From: Vreelandella zhanjiangensis DSM 21076 | GTDB lineage: Bacteria; Pseudomonadota; Gammaproteobacteria; Pseudomonadales; Halomonadaceae | DNA length: 64,000 bases | Assembly: GCF_000377665.1 (NCBI RefSeq) | Contig: NZ_KB898647.1 | Location: 189,559-253,558, forward strand | Direction: 5' to 3' | In this document: one piece after another, positions 50,626 through 59,071 of the stretch | Layout of the letters: each line of letters opens with the position of its first letter | Position numbering within the stretch: the stretch's first letter is position 1 | Program-made: the position numbers and the translations under genes | The notes under the pieces: model-generated | Database searches by the model: none | What the model was told of the DNA's origin: nothing | The model's input: only the letters and a program-made list of their open reading frames with translations

Positions 50626-51549
50626 ATGCTGCGTACAGTACTGCGCCTTAGCCTGACCGGTGTGTTATTAAGTAGTTTGGCTGCCAATGCGCAAGCGCGG
50701 GAACTTGATACCGCGTTCGGCGAAGTGGCAGTGCCCGACACGCCAGAGCGTATCGTGACGCTCTACGAAGGCGCACTGGATGCATCAGTCGCGGCGGGTG
50801 TCACGCCGATTGGCGCAATTGCGACGCGTGGCGGCAACGAAGTGGCGACTTACATGGGTGAGCACATCGATACCAGCCAGTTGGAAATGGTAGGCGTTGC
50901 CCGTGAAGCCAACATTGAAGCTATCCTCCGCCTGCAGCCGGACCTGATTCTTGCCGCTCCCCAGCTTCCTGAAGAGCAGTACCGTCTACTTTCCCGCATT
51001 GCTCCTACTGTTGTGCCCAACAGCACAGGTCTTTCCAAGGAGGGCTGGAAAGATGAATCACGCATTTTCGGCCAGGCTCTGGGTAAGGACGCTGAGATTA
51101 ATGAGGCGCTTGAAGCCGTTGAGCAGCGCGCCGCTGAACTTAATCAGCGCCTTAGTGAAGCCAAGGTTGGCGGCACCGCTTACATCGTACGCTGGATGCC
51201 GGCAGGCCCGATGGTCATGTCGTCAGAACTGTTCTCGACCGGTGTTCTTGCCTCTGCCGGATTAACGGTTGATGACCAGGGTCTGGTTAAAGAGGACAGT
51301 GCACACAGCGATATTTTGAGCCTTGAAAACCTTTCGCTAATTGATGGTGACTGGCTGTTCCTTGCCACGCTCAACGAAGAAGGGCAGCAGGCTTTAGACG
51401 CCGCCAAGCAAAGCAGCGCCTTTACTCGCCTGAACGTGGTGGAGCAGGACCACGTGGTGCCCGTCAATGGTCAGGTCTGGAGCAGCGCATCGGGCCCCTT
51501 GGCCGCGCAGGCACTTCTTGACGATATCGAAGAAGCCTTATTGCCGTGA
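50626..51549 (+). CDS. Siderophore ABC transporter substrate-binding protein
   Basis: Periplasmic Fe(III)-siderophore-binding protein of the FecB/FhuD class. Seen: signal peptide ending near NAQARE, VPDTPERIVTLYEGALDASV, the inter-lobe segment EAILRLQPDLILAAPQL, and a helical backbone typical of cluster A-II. 307 residues. First gene of a four-gene operon; its TGA overlaps the GTG of the next gene. Confidence 0.9.
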   Translation: MLRTVLRLSLTGVLLSSLAANAQARELDTAFGEVAVPDTPERIVTLYEGALDASVAAGVTPIGAIATRGGNEVATYMGEHIDTSQLEMVGVAREANIEAILRLQPDLILAAPQLPEEQYRLLSRIAPTVVPNSTGLSKEGWKDESRIFGQALGKDAEINEALEAVEQRAAELNQRLSEAKVGGTAYIVRWMPAGPMVMSSELFSTGVLASAGLTVDDQGLVKEDSAHSDILSLENLSLIDGDWLFLATLNEEGQQALDAAKQSSAFTRLNVVEQDHVVPVNGQVWSSASGPLAAQALLDDIEEALLP

Positions 51550-52559
51550 AGGTTGCGCTGATAACGCGGCGTCTTGAACAACGAACGCTGCTCGCATTAC
51601 TACTCACCGCCCTTGTGGCGGTGAGTGTCGTTAGTCTACTCGTTGGCGCCGGCACCGTTTCGCCTTCTCAGGCGCTTTCGATGCTGCTGGGCAGTGATGA
51701 CAGTGAGGCGTATTTCGTGGTCTGGGAGCTGCGTGCGCCGCGTACTCTGATTGGCATTGCTGTGGGTATGGCACTGGGTGTATCCGGAGCACTGCTTCAG
51801 GCGGTGGCGCGCAACCCGCTTGCCGAACCTGGCCTATTGGGAGTAAGCGCAGGCGCCGCTTTTGCCGTGGCGCTGGCGTTGGTGCTGGGTGCCAGTGCTG
51901 CTACGCTGCGAATTTCCGTCGCGCAGTTAGGCGCGCTTGTGGGATGCCTGTGCGTATTGGGCGTCGCCCGCTGGCGCGGGGTCGGTAATGATCCCATACG
52001 CCTTGTACTGGCCGGGGCTGCCTTTTCTGCACTCCTGGGTGCAATGACATCCATGATACTGCTGTTCGATCAGCGCTCGGCCGATGAAGTGCGCTTCTGG
52101 GTCATTGGAAGCCTGGCCGGGCGTCGCCTGGAAGACCTGTGGGCCGTTTTACCTTCCATGGCGTTTTGTACCGTGCTTATCGCCCTGATTGCCCGGCCTC
52201 TTTCGGCGCTGGCGCTGGGTGAGCGCATGGCTTCAGGGCTTGGCCATCATCCCCAGCTTATCCGTGCAATGGTGGTTCTTTGTGTTGCCCTGCTGGTGGG
52301 CGCGGCAACGGCGATTGCCGGGCCAATCATTTTTGTGGGCCTGGTCGTGCCGTTTATCGCCCGCGCCTTTGCCGGACCGGATATCCGGCGTACCCTATGG
52401 TTCTGCCTGCCGATTGGTCCCTTGATTATTTTGGCGGCTGACATCATTTCGCGTGTAGTAGTGTCGCCTTCTGAGCTGCCGCTCGGCGTGCTGACCGCCT
52501 TGTGTGGAGCGCCTGTGCTGATCGCCGCCGTACGTGCCCGCCGGTTACCCATGTTATGA
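51546..52559 (+). CDS. Siderophore ABC permease, FecCD family (first)
   Basis: Inner-membrane permease with about nine hydrophobic segments. Seen: LRAPRTLIGIAVGMALGVSG, LLQAVARNPLAEPGLLGVSA and the C-terminal GPIIFVGLVVPFIAR, all FecCD signatures. 337 residues. Starts with GTG inside GTGA. Confidence 0.92.
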   Translation: MKVALITRRLEQRTLLALLLTALVAVSVVSLLVGAGTVSPSQALSMLLGSDDSEAYFVVWELRAPRTLIGIAVGMALGVSGALLQAVARNPLAEPGLLGVSAGAAFAVALALVLGASAATLRISVAQLGALVGCLCVLGVARWRGVGNDPIRLVLAGAAFSALLGAMTSMILLFDQRSADEVRFWVIGSLAGRRLEDLWAVLPSMAFCTVLIALIARPLSALALGERMASGLGHHPQLIRAMVVLCVALLVGAATAIAGPIIFVGLVVPFIARAFAGPDIRRTLWFCLPIGPLIILAADIISRVVVSPSELPLGVLTALCGAPVLIAAVRARRLPML

Positions 52560-53716
52560 GCTTGCCTATGACGCTGCGCTGGTTAAAACCTGCCTTCCGA
52601 AAACAGGGCGCTGCCGCGCTGGTATCTAAACACTCTTCCATAGGAATAGCAGCGCATGATGACGTGCCGGTAAAACCACCCAGCGGTTACTGGCGGTTGG
52701 GGGAGCGTAGTGGCAGTGGTGTCAGTATCCTGATTGAGCGGCGCGCGGTTTGGGTCAACAGTGTACTAATACTGGCGCTGGTTTTGGCCGGTATTACCTA
52801 TCTCTGCCTTGGCAGCCTGACCCTCGGTCCGCGTGAGGTGATCAGCGCATTGGCTGGGCAGGGCGATATGATGACCGGGTTCATGGTGCAGGAGCTGCGC
52901 CTGCCGCGGCTTATAGCGGCGTGTCTCACCGGCGGAGCATTCGCGCTGGCGGGTATCCTTATGCAGACCCTGGCCCGCAACCGGCTGGCGACACCGGGCA
53001 TTATTGGAATCGATAACGGCGCCACTGCGTTTGCGGTGGCCTCTGTGGTGGGGATGAGTGTTTCATTGGCGCCCTCTGCCATGGCCTTGACCGGCGCGGT
53101 TACCGCCGCCGTACTGACCTTTGGGTTGGCGGCAGGCAGTGGCACCCAGGGCTACCGTTTTATTGTCGCGGGTATCGGCGTGGGGGCCGTTTTTGGCGCG
53201 ATCACTCAGCTGCTGCTGGCGCGGGTAGCGATTGATACCGCCAACGCCGCTTATCCCTGGACGGTCGGTTCACTGAATGCCCGTTCCGGTGGCTCGGTTC
53301 AACTGCTGGGTATTGGCTTGGCGCTGGGTTTTGTGGCGGCATTGGCGCTGGCCCGCTCGCTGACGGTTTTACGCTTTTCAGAAGCCACGGCCAGCGGGTT
53401 AGGCATCAATACCGGCGCACGACGTATTCAAATATTGCTGCTCTCGGTGGTTCTCACGGCACTGGCTGTAGCCGTGGCCGGGCCTGTGGGCATGGTGGGG
53501 CTAATCGGCCCTGAAATTGCCCGGGCGCTGTCTACTCCGCGCCATGTGCCGGTGGTCGCTGCTACGCTTGCCGGCGCGTTAGTGATGGTACTGGCAGATC
53601 TGGCCGGGCGCACGCTATTGGCGCCCATTGAGCTTCCGGTAGGGATTGTCACCGCAATTATTGGTGGCCCCTGGCTTTTATGGATTTTGATGCGCCCGCA
53701 ACGGAGTCACGCATGA
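52556..53716 (+). CDS. Siderophore ABC permease, FecCD family (second)
   Basis: Second permease half, 386 residues. Seen: LRLPRLIAACLTGGAFALAG, LMQTLARNRLATPGIIGI and GPVGMVGLIGPEIARAL. It carries an unusually long N-terminus: about 70 polar residues (KPPSGYWRLGERSGSG) precede the first transmembrane helix, compared with a few in most relatives. ATG 52556 overlaps the upstream stop, which favours this long form, but the extra part has no motif I know. Confidence 0.9.
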   Translation: MSLPMTLRWLKPAFRKQGAAALVSKHSSIGIAAHDDVPVKPPSGYWRLGERSGSGVSILIERRAVWVNSVLILALVLAGITYLCLGSLTLGPREVISALAGQGDMMTGFMVQELRLPRLIAACLTGGAFALAGILMQTLARNRLATPGIIGIDNGATAFAVASVVGMSVSLAPSAMALTGAVTAAVLTFGLAAGSGTQGYRFIVAGIGVGAVFGAITQLLLARVAIDTANAAYPWTVGSLNARSGGSVQLLGIGLALGFVAALALARSLTVLRFSEATASGLGINTGARRIQILLLSVVLTALAVAVAGPVGMVGLIGPEIARALSTPRHVPVVAATLAGALVMVLADLAGRTLLAPIELPVGIVTAIIGGPWLLWILMRPQRSHA

Positions 53717-54522
53717 ACAATTTTCGAACCCCGCCGACCCTTGCCACCGAGGCGCTGGATATGGGCTATGGCACGCGGCGGGTTATCGACGGCCTAGACG
53801 TGATGCTGCCCAGCGCTAAAGTGACGGCGATTGTCGGGCCTAACGGATGTGGAAAATCGACCCTGCTGGCAGGGCTCGCGCGCCTACATAAACCCGATGG
53901 CGGAAACGTATTGCTTAACGGTGAGGATATTCAGCGCCTGCCGTCGCGCCAGCTTGCCACGCAACTGGCGTTACTGCCCCAGGAAGCCGTTGCTCCCGAA
54001 GGGCTGACGGTCACCGAACTAATTCGTTTTGGACGCCAGCCGCACCAGGGCTGGCTACGCCAATGGTCGGCGGAAGACCAGCGCGTTGTACAGCATGCGC
54101 TGACCGCGGCGGGGCTTGAAAATTTGGCTGATCGGCCCATCGATGCGCTTTCTGGCGGCCAGCGTCAGCGCGCCTGGATCGCCATGACCATCGCCCAGCA
54201 AACCCCGCTTTTGCTGCTGGATGAACCTACCTCGGCGCTGGACCTGGGCCATCAGATTGAAGTGTTCGAGCTGGTGCGCCACCTGGCAGGGCACGGGCGC
54301 ACCGTAGTGATGGTACTACACGATTTAGCCAGCGCCTGTCGTTACGCCGATCATTTAATCGCCATGTGCGATGGCAAGATTATCGACCAGGGCGCACCCG
54401 CCACAGTGGTTACCCCTCAGCTGGTACGCAAGCTATATCAGGTGGATTGCACGCTGCTGTCTGACCCTGATACCGGTAGCCCGTTACTCGCAAACGTGCG
54501 CCGGGCTACCGAACCTGCTTGA
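53713..54522 (+). CDS. Siderophore ABC transporter ATP-binding protein
   Basis: FecE/FhuC-type ATPase. Seen: Walker A GPNGCGKST (42-50), signature ALSGGQRQRAW (145-155), Walker B LLLLDEPTSALDLGHQ (Asp170, Glu171) and H-loop MVLHDLASACRYADH. 269 residues. ATGA overlap with the second permease. Last gene of the operon. Confidence 0.95.
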   Translation: MNNFRTPPTLATEALDMGYGTRRVIDGLDVMLPSAKVTAIVGPNGCGKSTLLAGLARLHKPDGGNVLLNGEDIQRLPSRQLATQLALLPQEAVAPEGLTVTELIRFGRQPHQGWLRQWSAEDQRVVQHALTAAGLENLADRPIDALSGGQRQRAWIAMTIAQQTPLLLLDEPTSALDLGHQIEVFELVRHLAGHGRTVVMVLHDLASACRYADHLIAMCDGKIIDQGAPATVVTPQLVRKLYQVDCTLLSDPDTGSPLLANVRRATEPA

Positions 54523-54541
54523 AGGAGTGGCGCGCAGAAAA

Positions 54542-55132
54542 CTAGCGGTTGATCAGCAGGGCGTCCAGCGTAATGGGAACGTGGTCATCAATTTGCTGAT
54601 AACCCAGCATGGTAAGAAGTGTGCGAACCGTACTGTTAGCCATTAACGCCTTGCCATCCAGCGCCATCGGTTCTGCGTGAGTCACCCGCACCTGATTCAA
54701 ACCTTCACGAGTAAAGCGTAAGGGCACCGACTCCTCCTGATTCACCATATCGCTCTGTACGCGAAAGTTAATGGTCTCGACCAGCGACTCATTAATATCC
54801 AGCGCATCTAGCCGCTCCGGTGACATCTGTCCAACCAGAGTGACCAGGGTAGTATTGGAAAGCAAAGCGACCCACGGCGGCAGGTCACTAAAACGCGAAA
54901 GCAGGTCGGTCTGGCTGAGTTTCAGCGGCAAGCGCAGTGTGCCATCCGGCGAAATATCCCCCTGTAGATCGCGCACCTGATGATGATGCGTTTGGGGCGT
55001 CGCCCCGTTTAACTGGGTAATTGCCGCCTCAACGCGCGACTGACCAGGATCGAGCTGCCAATCTGCCTGAACAGGCACCGTTAGCAGCAGCGGGAAAAGA
55101 GCAATCAAAGCTTTCAAGGCGCGTCTCCGCAT
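54542..55132 (-). CDS. Periplasmic YceI-like protein
   Basis: Exported protein with a YceI-type lipocalin-like fold that may bind polyisoprenoid or other lipids. Seen: a signal peptide cut near VQADW, LDPGQSRVEAAI at the first strand, and repeated beta-strand pattern DISPDGTLRLPLKLSQTDLL. 196 residues, normal. It converges on the siderophore operon with a 19-base gap. A link to iron uptake is possible but not shown. Confidence 0.78.
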   Translation of the reverse strand: MRRRALKALIALFPLLLTVPVQADWQLDPGQSRVEAAITQLNGATPQTHHHQVRDLQGDISPDGTLRLPLKLSQTDLLSRFSDLPPWVALLSNTTLVTLVGQMSPERLDALDINESLVETINFRVQSDMVNQEESVPLRFTREGLNQVRVTHAEPMALDGKALMANSTVRTLLTMLGYQQIDDHVPITLDALLINR

Positions 55133-55244
55133 AAAGGACTTCCTTCAAGACCCACAATACTGCAAAAAGTGCCATTAGTGCGCCAAGATACGCGCGTAGG
55201 GGTAGCCTCGCCCCGCCACATTCGCTATTATATGCACGCTTTTC

Positions 55245-55321
<77 letters not shown>

Positions 55322-55346
55322 TTTCTATGTTATCTGCTTCTTCAAA

Positions 55347-55371
55347 GCAGGGGATTATGAGTCCCTTGGTC
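55347..55371. repeat. Copy of the tRNA anticodon arm with inverted loop
   Basis: Starting 26 bases after the tRNA, a 25-base segment repeats tRNA positions 55269-55293 except that the central anticodon loop (ACTCATAATC) appears as its reverse complement (GATTATGAGT). The flanks GCAGGGG and CCCTTGGTC are in direct orientation. The rest of 55322-55493 shows nothing I recognise. Confidence 0.75.
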
Positions 55372-55493
55372 CTTGGCTCCCCGCCGCTTGTTTTATCTAT
55401 TTATTGTTTGCATCTCTTTTGCGCATGGCTGACGCTGAAGCAGCGCCTCCGGATATGTATGATATCTACCACTTATTAGATTTTTTTAATATG

Positions 55494-55778
55494 CTAATGC
55501 GAAGCCTGTTCATTGAAAAAAGCGGGGCTGCCCTGAATCGTCGCTAGTACCTTCGCTGCCAACCCAGTAGGGTTACGGCGCTTGGTTGCCCAGCTTTTAA
55601 TGGTGTCCACACTGGTCCCAATAGTCTCTGCAAACTATGCTTGAGAGACGTGCAGCTCGGCTCGAATGGCTCTAATATCGGCTACTTCATGGCGTGTGAT
55701 GCGGCTCGCTTGCGCTTTGCCTTGTTTAATTTCAATGGCTTCCTGCAGCGATGTTTGGAGTTCGTCAAAAATGCTCAT
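55494..55778 (-). pseudogene. HigA-like antitoxin with in-frame amber stop
   Basis: XRE-type helix-turn-helix antitoxin of the HigA2/NadS style, translated from ATG 55778 that overlaps the toxin stop (ATGA). The frame is open for 94 codons except for one TAG at 55635-55637 (codon 48). It falls exactly in the HTH: the text before is LHVSQA and after is FAETIGTSVDTIKSWATK. Relatives have LSQALFAE or SQAEFAE there, so a single-base change from TTG or GAG would explain it. Downstream codons still read as a good HTH, so the lesion is recent, or the stop is read through. Confidence 0.8.
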
Positions 55779-56104
55779 TTGGAAACCTCCTCTTTTAATT
55801 GGTGGGTCAGTGTTTTCAGTGCGGCCTTTTCAGCGAGCGTTAAGCTGTCCTTCACGCTCTTGGGGTGGGCCTGTATCAAGTAGACTCTTTCTACCGTTGC
55901 TAAGAAGTAAATAACTTTAGCTCCACCGCCTTTTCCTTGGTTGCCCAACGCTATACGGATCTTTCGCAGCCCGCCAGTGCTCTGAATAAGGTCACCTTTA
56001 TCGGGTTGAGCAATAAGGATACGTTGCAGTTCCTTCAATTCATCGTCAGTGGCAATGGTCTGAATCTGGCGCGTGAGCATTGGGGGCACGGTCAGCTTTG
56101 TCAT
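55775..56104 (-). CDS. HigB2/RelE-like toxin
   Basis: 109-residue RelE-superfamily mRNA interferase candidate. Seen: GDLIQSTGGLRKIRIALG followed by GKGGGAKVIYFL, the core of the HigB2 group. Gene order toxin-then-antitoxin and the four-base overlap are typical of higBA. The toxin looks intact although its antitoxin has a stop codon, which makes the state of the pair odd. The ribosome site is weak (GGGG close to the ATG). Confidence 0.82.
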   Translation of the reverse strand: MTKLTVPPMLTRQIQTIATDDELKELQRILIAQPDKGDLIQSTGGLRKIRIALGNQGKGGGAKVIYFLATVERVYLIQAHPKSVKDSLTLAEKAALKTLTHQLKEEVSK

Positions 56105-56210
56105 ACCCCATCTTCTAAGTATTTTAGCGAAGCTACAGCGTTATGCGACTGGCTGCTACGCCTTCCAAATTAGTTAGCTGCCAACGGCGGCTAACTCTCG
56201 CGCCAGGCCC

Positions 56211-58241
56211 TTACAGATCTTTGATGATGCGCAGCGCATCATAAATTGCGGCGTGGGTATTGCGGTGCGAAATGGCATCCCCAATTCTGAACAGCTGGAA
56301 CTTGCCTTCGGTAGCGATAGGCTGTGGCGTGCCCACAATGAGGTTGTCATAGTTGACGGCCCCTTGGTTGCTCGACAGCGGCTTCAGCTCTTCATATAGA
56401 TCGGCCATGGGCAAGGTGCCGAAATTGACGACGACTTGGTCTACGCGCCGCTCTTTAGCAACGTTTGTGTAATCGCTGCTGACCGAGGCAACTAGCTCAC
56501 TGCCGTCACGTTTGATGCCAGTTAGACGGAAGGTGGGGGTGAACGTGGTATCCAGCATTTGTAGCGTACGCATGTAAGGCACCAGGTTCATGGCCATGAC
56601 TTCCGGCGCCAAGGCGCGGTCGGCTGTCATGTATTCGACCTTGCCGCCTGCTTTGGCAATAATCTCAGCCGCTTGCAGAGCGGTATGGTCGCCTGCATCG
56701 TCATACACCAGCACGTTGTTGCCTGGCGTCACATGACCTGAGAGCAGATCCCAGCCTGTGACGGCCAGCTCGTTGCCCTCTTGAAGTGCCTCTTCATTAG
56801 GCTGCCCGCCCGTTGCCACAATGACCACGTCCGGTGATTCGGCGAGCACTTCATCCTGTTCGGCAAAGACATTGAAGTGAAACGTGACACCCATGGTCTG
56901 ACAGCGCTCAAAGCGCCAATCGATGATGCCCATCATTTCTCGACGGCGCTCGCTCTGTGCCGTTAAACGAATTTGCCCTCCGGGGGCATCTGCCGCTTCG
57001 AATACGACGACTTCATGACCGCGTTCGGCAGCCACGCGGGCGGCTTCTAGTCCGCCGGGGCCTGTGCCAACGATCACCACCTTACGTTTGGTATTGGCAG
57101 GGGAGATGGTGTGGGGCATGGTGGTTTCGCGCCCAGTTGCGGCGTTGTGAATACAGTATGCAGCGCCGCCCTGATAAATGCGGTCCAGGCAATAGTTGGC
57201 GCCCACGCAGGGGCGGATCTCTTCTTCCCGGCCTTCGATGACTTTCTTCATCAGGTGCGGGTCGGCCATATGGGCACGGGTCATGCCGATCATATCGACC
57301 TTACCGGATGCAATCGCATGGCGAGCCGTCGCAACATCCTGAACTTTGGCCCCATGGAAAGTGGGGAAGTCGACTTCGCGCTTAATATCACCTGCAAAAT
57401 CCAGATGTGGCGCGCTGGGCATGCCTTGGATAGGAATTACGTCCGTTAGACCTGGGTCGGTATCGATATGCCCTTTAACGATATTAAGGAAGTCCACCAA
57501 GCCGCTGTCTTTCAATCGGTGCGAAATGACCATGCCATCCCGGGCATCGAAGCCGCCGGGTAAGCACTCGTCACCGGTATAGCGCACGCCAAGTAAGAAC
57601 TTCTCACCGACACGCTCACGGATGCTTTGGAGCACTGCAAAGGTGAACCGTAGTCGGTTATCCAGGCTGCCGCCATACGGCGCATCAAGCTCGTTGGTCA
57701 ACGGCGACCAGAACTGATCCATTAAGTGGCCGTACGCCTGAATCTCCATGCCGTCCAAGCCTGCTGCGTACATACGCTCGGCGGCGTCGGTGTAATCCTT
57801 GATTAATCGCTCAATATCCCAAAGCTCGGCTTTTTTCGGATAGGCACGGTGAGACGCTTCCCTATGATTGGAGGCTGATACCGCAGGCAGCCAATCGCCT
57901 TTGTCCCACCGGGTGCGGCGGCCCAAGTGTGTTAGCTGAATCATTACCGCCGTACCGTGTTCGTGGCACGCCTCGGTGAGGTCGCGCATCCACGGCACCA
58001 CTTCATCTTTATAAGCCAGAATGTTGTTAAACACCGGCGGGCTGTCTCGGGAAACCGCTGCCGATCCGGCAGTCATGGTCAGGGCAATACCTGCCTTGGC
58101 ACGTTCAACATGATAAGCCCGGTATAGCTCTTTAGGCATGCCATCTTCGGGGTAAGCCGGTTCGTGAGAGGTCAGCATTACCCGGTTTTTCAGAGTTAAA
58201 TGTTTGAGTTGTAACGGCTGGAGCAAAGGGTCGTTTTTCAC
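56211..58241 (-). CDS. DgcA/StcD-like flavin N-demethylase
   Basis: Two-domain oxidoreductase of the trimethylamine dehydrogenase/2,4-dienoyl-CoA reductase group. Seen: an OYE-type FMN barrel (about 1-340; MIQLTHLGRRTRWD, DQFWSPLTNELDAPYGGSLD, DMIGMTRAHMADPHL), a cysteine block CVGANYC...AAYC (Cys345, 351, 363; the second ligand position is Ala348), and an FAD/NAD domain from about 387 (VVIVGTGPGGLEAARVAAER). Closest by recall to dimethylglycine demethylase DgcA and N-methylproline demethylase StcD. GTG 58241 is used because AAGGGAAG precedes it. Neighbouring proC and putP remnants favour N-methylproline. Confidence 0.85.
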   Translation of the reverse strand: MKNDPLLQPLQLKHLTLKNRVMLTSHEPAYPEDGMPKELYRAYHVERAKAGIALTMTAGSAAVSRDSPPVFNNILAYKDEVVPWMRDLTEACHEHGTAVMIQLTHLGRRTRWDKGDWLPAVSASNHREASHRAYPKKAELWDIERLIKDYTDAAERMYAAGLDGMEIQAYGHLMDQFWSPLTNELDAPYGGSLDNRLRFTFAVLQSIRERVGEKFLLGVRYTGDECLPGGFDARDGMVISHRLKDSGLVDFLNIVKGHIDTDPGLTDVIPIQGMPSAPHLDFAGDIKREVDFPTFHGAKVQDVATARHAIASGKVDMIGMTRAHMADPHLMKKVIEGREEEIRPCVGANYCLDRIYQGGAAYCIHNAATGRETTMPHTISPANTKRKVVIVGTGPGGLEAARVAAERGHEVVVFEAADAPGGQIRLTAQSERRREMMGIIDWRFERCQTMGVTFHFNVFAEQDEVLAESPDVVIVATGGQPNEEALQEGNELAVTGWDLLSGHVTPGNNVLVYDDAGDHTALQAAEIIAKAGGKVEYMTADRALAPEVMAMNLVPYMRTLQMLDTTFTPTFRLTGIKRDGSELVASVSSDYTNVAKERRVDQVVVNFGTLPMADLYEELKPLSSNQGAVNYDNLIVGTPQPIATEGKFQLFRIGDAISHRNTHAAIYDALRIIKDL

Positions 58242-58289
58242 GGTCGTCTTCCCTTGTTGTTTTGATGGTTGACACAAGCTAGCCTTCAC

Positions 58290-58326
58290 TGTACATATTT
58301 GTCAACCTAGTTGACAGTGTTGTACA
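58290..58326. promoter_or_regulatory. Palindromic operator between demethylase and TetR gene
   Basis: Two 17-base arms meet around a CTA centre: left arm TGTACATATTTGTCAAC, right arm GTTGACAGTGTTGTACA. Thirteen of 17 positions are symmetric, with perfect outer TGTACA and inner GTCAAC blocks. It lies between two divergent genes, one of them the TetR regulator, and is its likely binding site. Confidence 0.75.
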
Positions 58327-58384
58327 TAAATATGACAAGCTTGCTGTATGATCGATTGCATCGCCATGGCAAAGAGAGAAATAC

Positions 58385-59071
58385 GTGAAAAACGGACACG
58401 CCTCGATTAACCAAACTGCTTGGATTGATGCTGCTTACGAGCTGCTGATTACCTCGGGAGTCAGTGCAGTCAAGATCGTACCGTTAGCTAAGAAATTAAA
58501 AACATCGCGCACCAGTTTTTACTGGCTATTTAAAGATCGTGAAGAGGTGCTTGCTGCCTTGCTGGAGCGGTGGGAGCGACAAAATACTCAGGCCCTAATT
58601 AAGCAATCAGAAAAATATGCATCTTCCATCGTGGAAGCCACGCTCAATATCTTTGATTGTTGGTTTGACCCGGCGGTATTTGATTCTGAGTTCGAGTACG
58701 CCATTAGAAGTTGGAGCCTGCAGGATCAAGCGGTTGCTACGCGTGTCAGCCAAGCCGATAGCCTGCGGCTACAAGCGCTCCAAGATATGTTTATTCGCTA
58801 TGGCTACGACACACTGGAAGCCGATACCCGTGGGCGTACGGTGTATTTGATTCAGATCGGCTACATCTCGATGCATACCCAGGAGACGCAGGATACGCGG
58901 ATCGCTCGAGTAGCTCAGTACATCAATATTTTTACTGGGCAGATGTGCACCCATGCCGATCTTGAGCGGTTTGCTGCGCGGCATAGAGCGCGGTTTACGC
59001 CCGAAGAGATGGCGGCTCAACAGGAGATGACAGATGAAACCGACATTAACGCTCGGCATTATCGGGGGTAA
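58385..59071 (+). CDS. TetR/AcrR family regulator
   Basis: 228-residue regulator. Seen: N-terminal helix-turn-helix (AAYELLITSGVSAVKIVPLA, KKLKTSRTSFYWLFKDREEV) and a helical ligand domain. GTG start with AGAGAG upstream. It is divergent from the demethylase and overlaps proC by 38 bases, so it probably represses both directions through the palindrome at 58290. Confidence 0.88.
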   Translation: MKNGHASINQTAWIDAAYELLITSGVSAVKIVPLAKKLKTSRTSFYWLFKDREEVLAALLERWERQNTQALIKQSEKYASSIVEATLNIFDCWFDPAVFDSEFEYAIRSWSLQDQAVATRVSQADSLRLQALQDMFIRYGYDTLEADTRGRTVYLIQIGYISMHTQETQDTRIARVAQYINIFTGQMCTHADLERFAARHRARFTPEEMAAQQEMTDETDINARHYRG

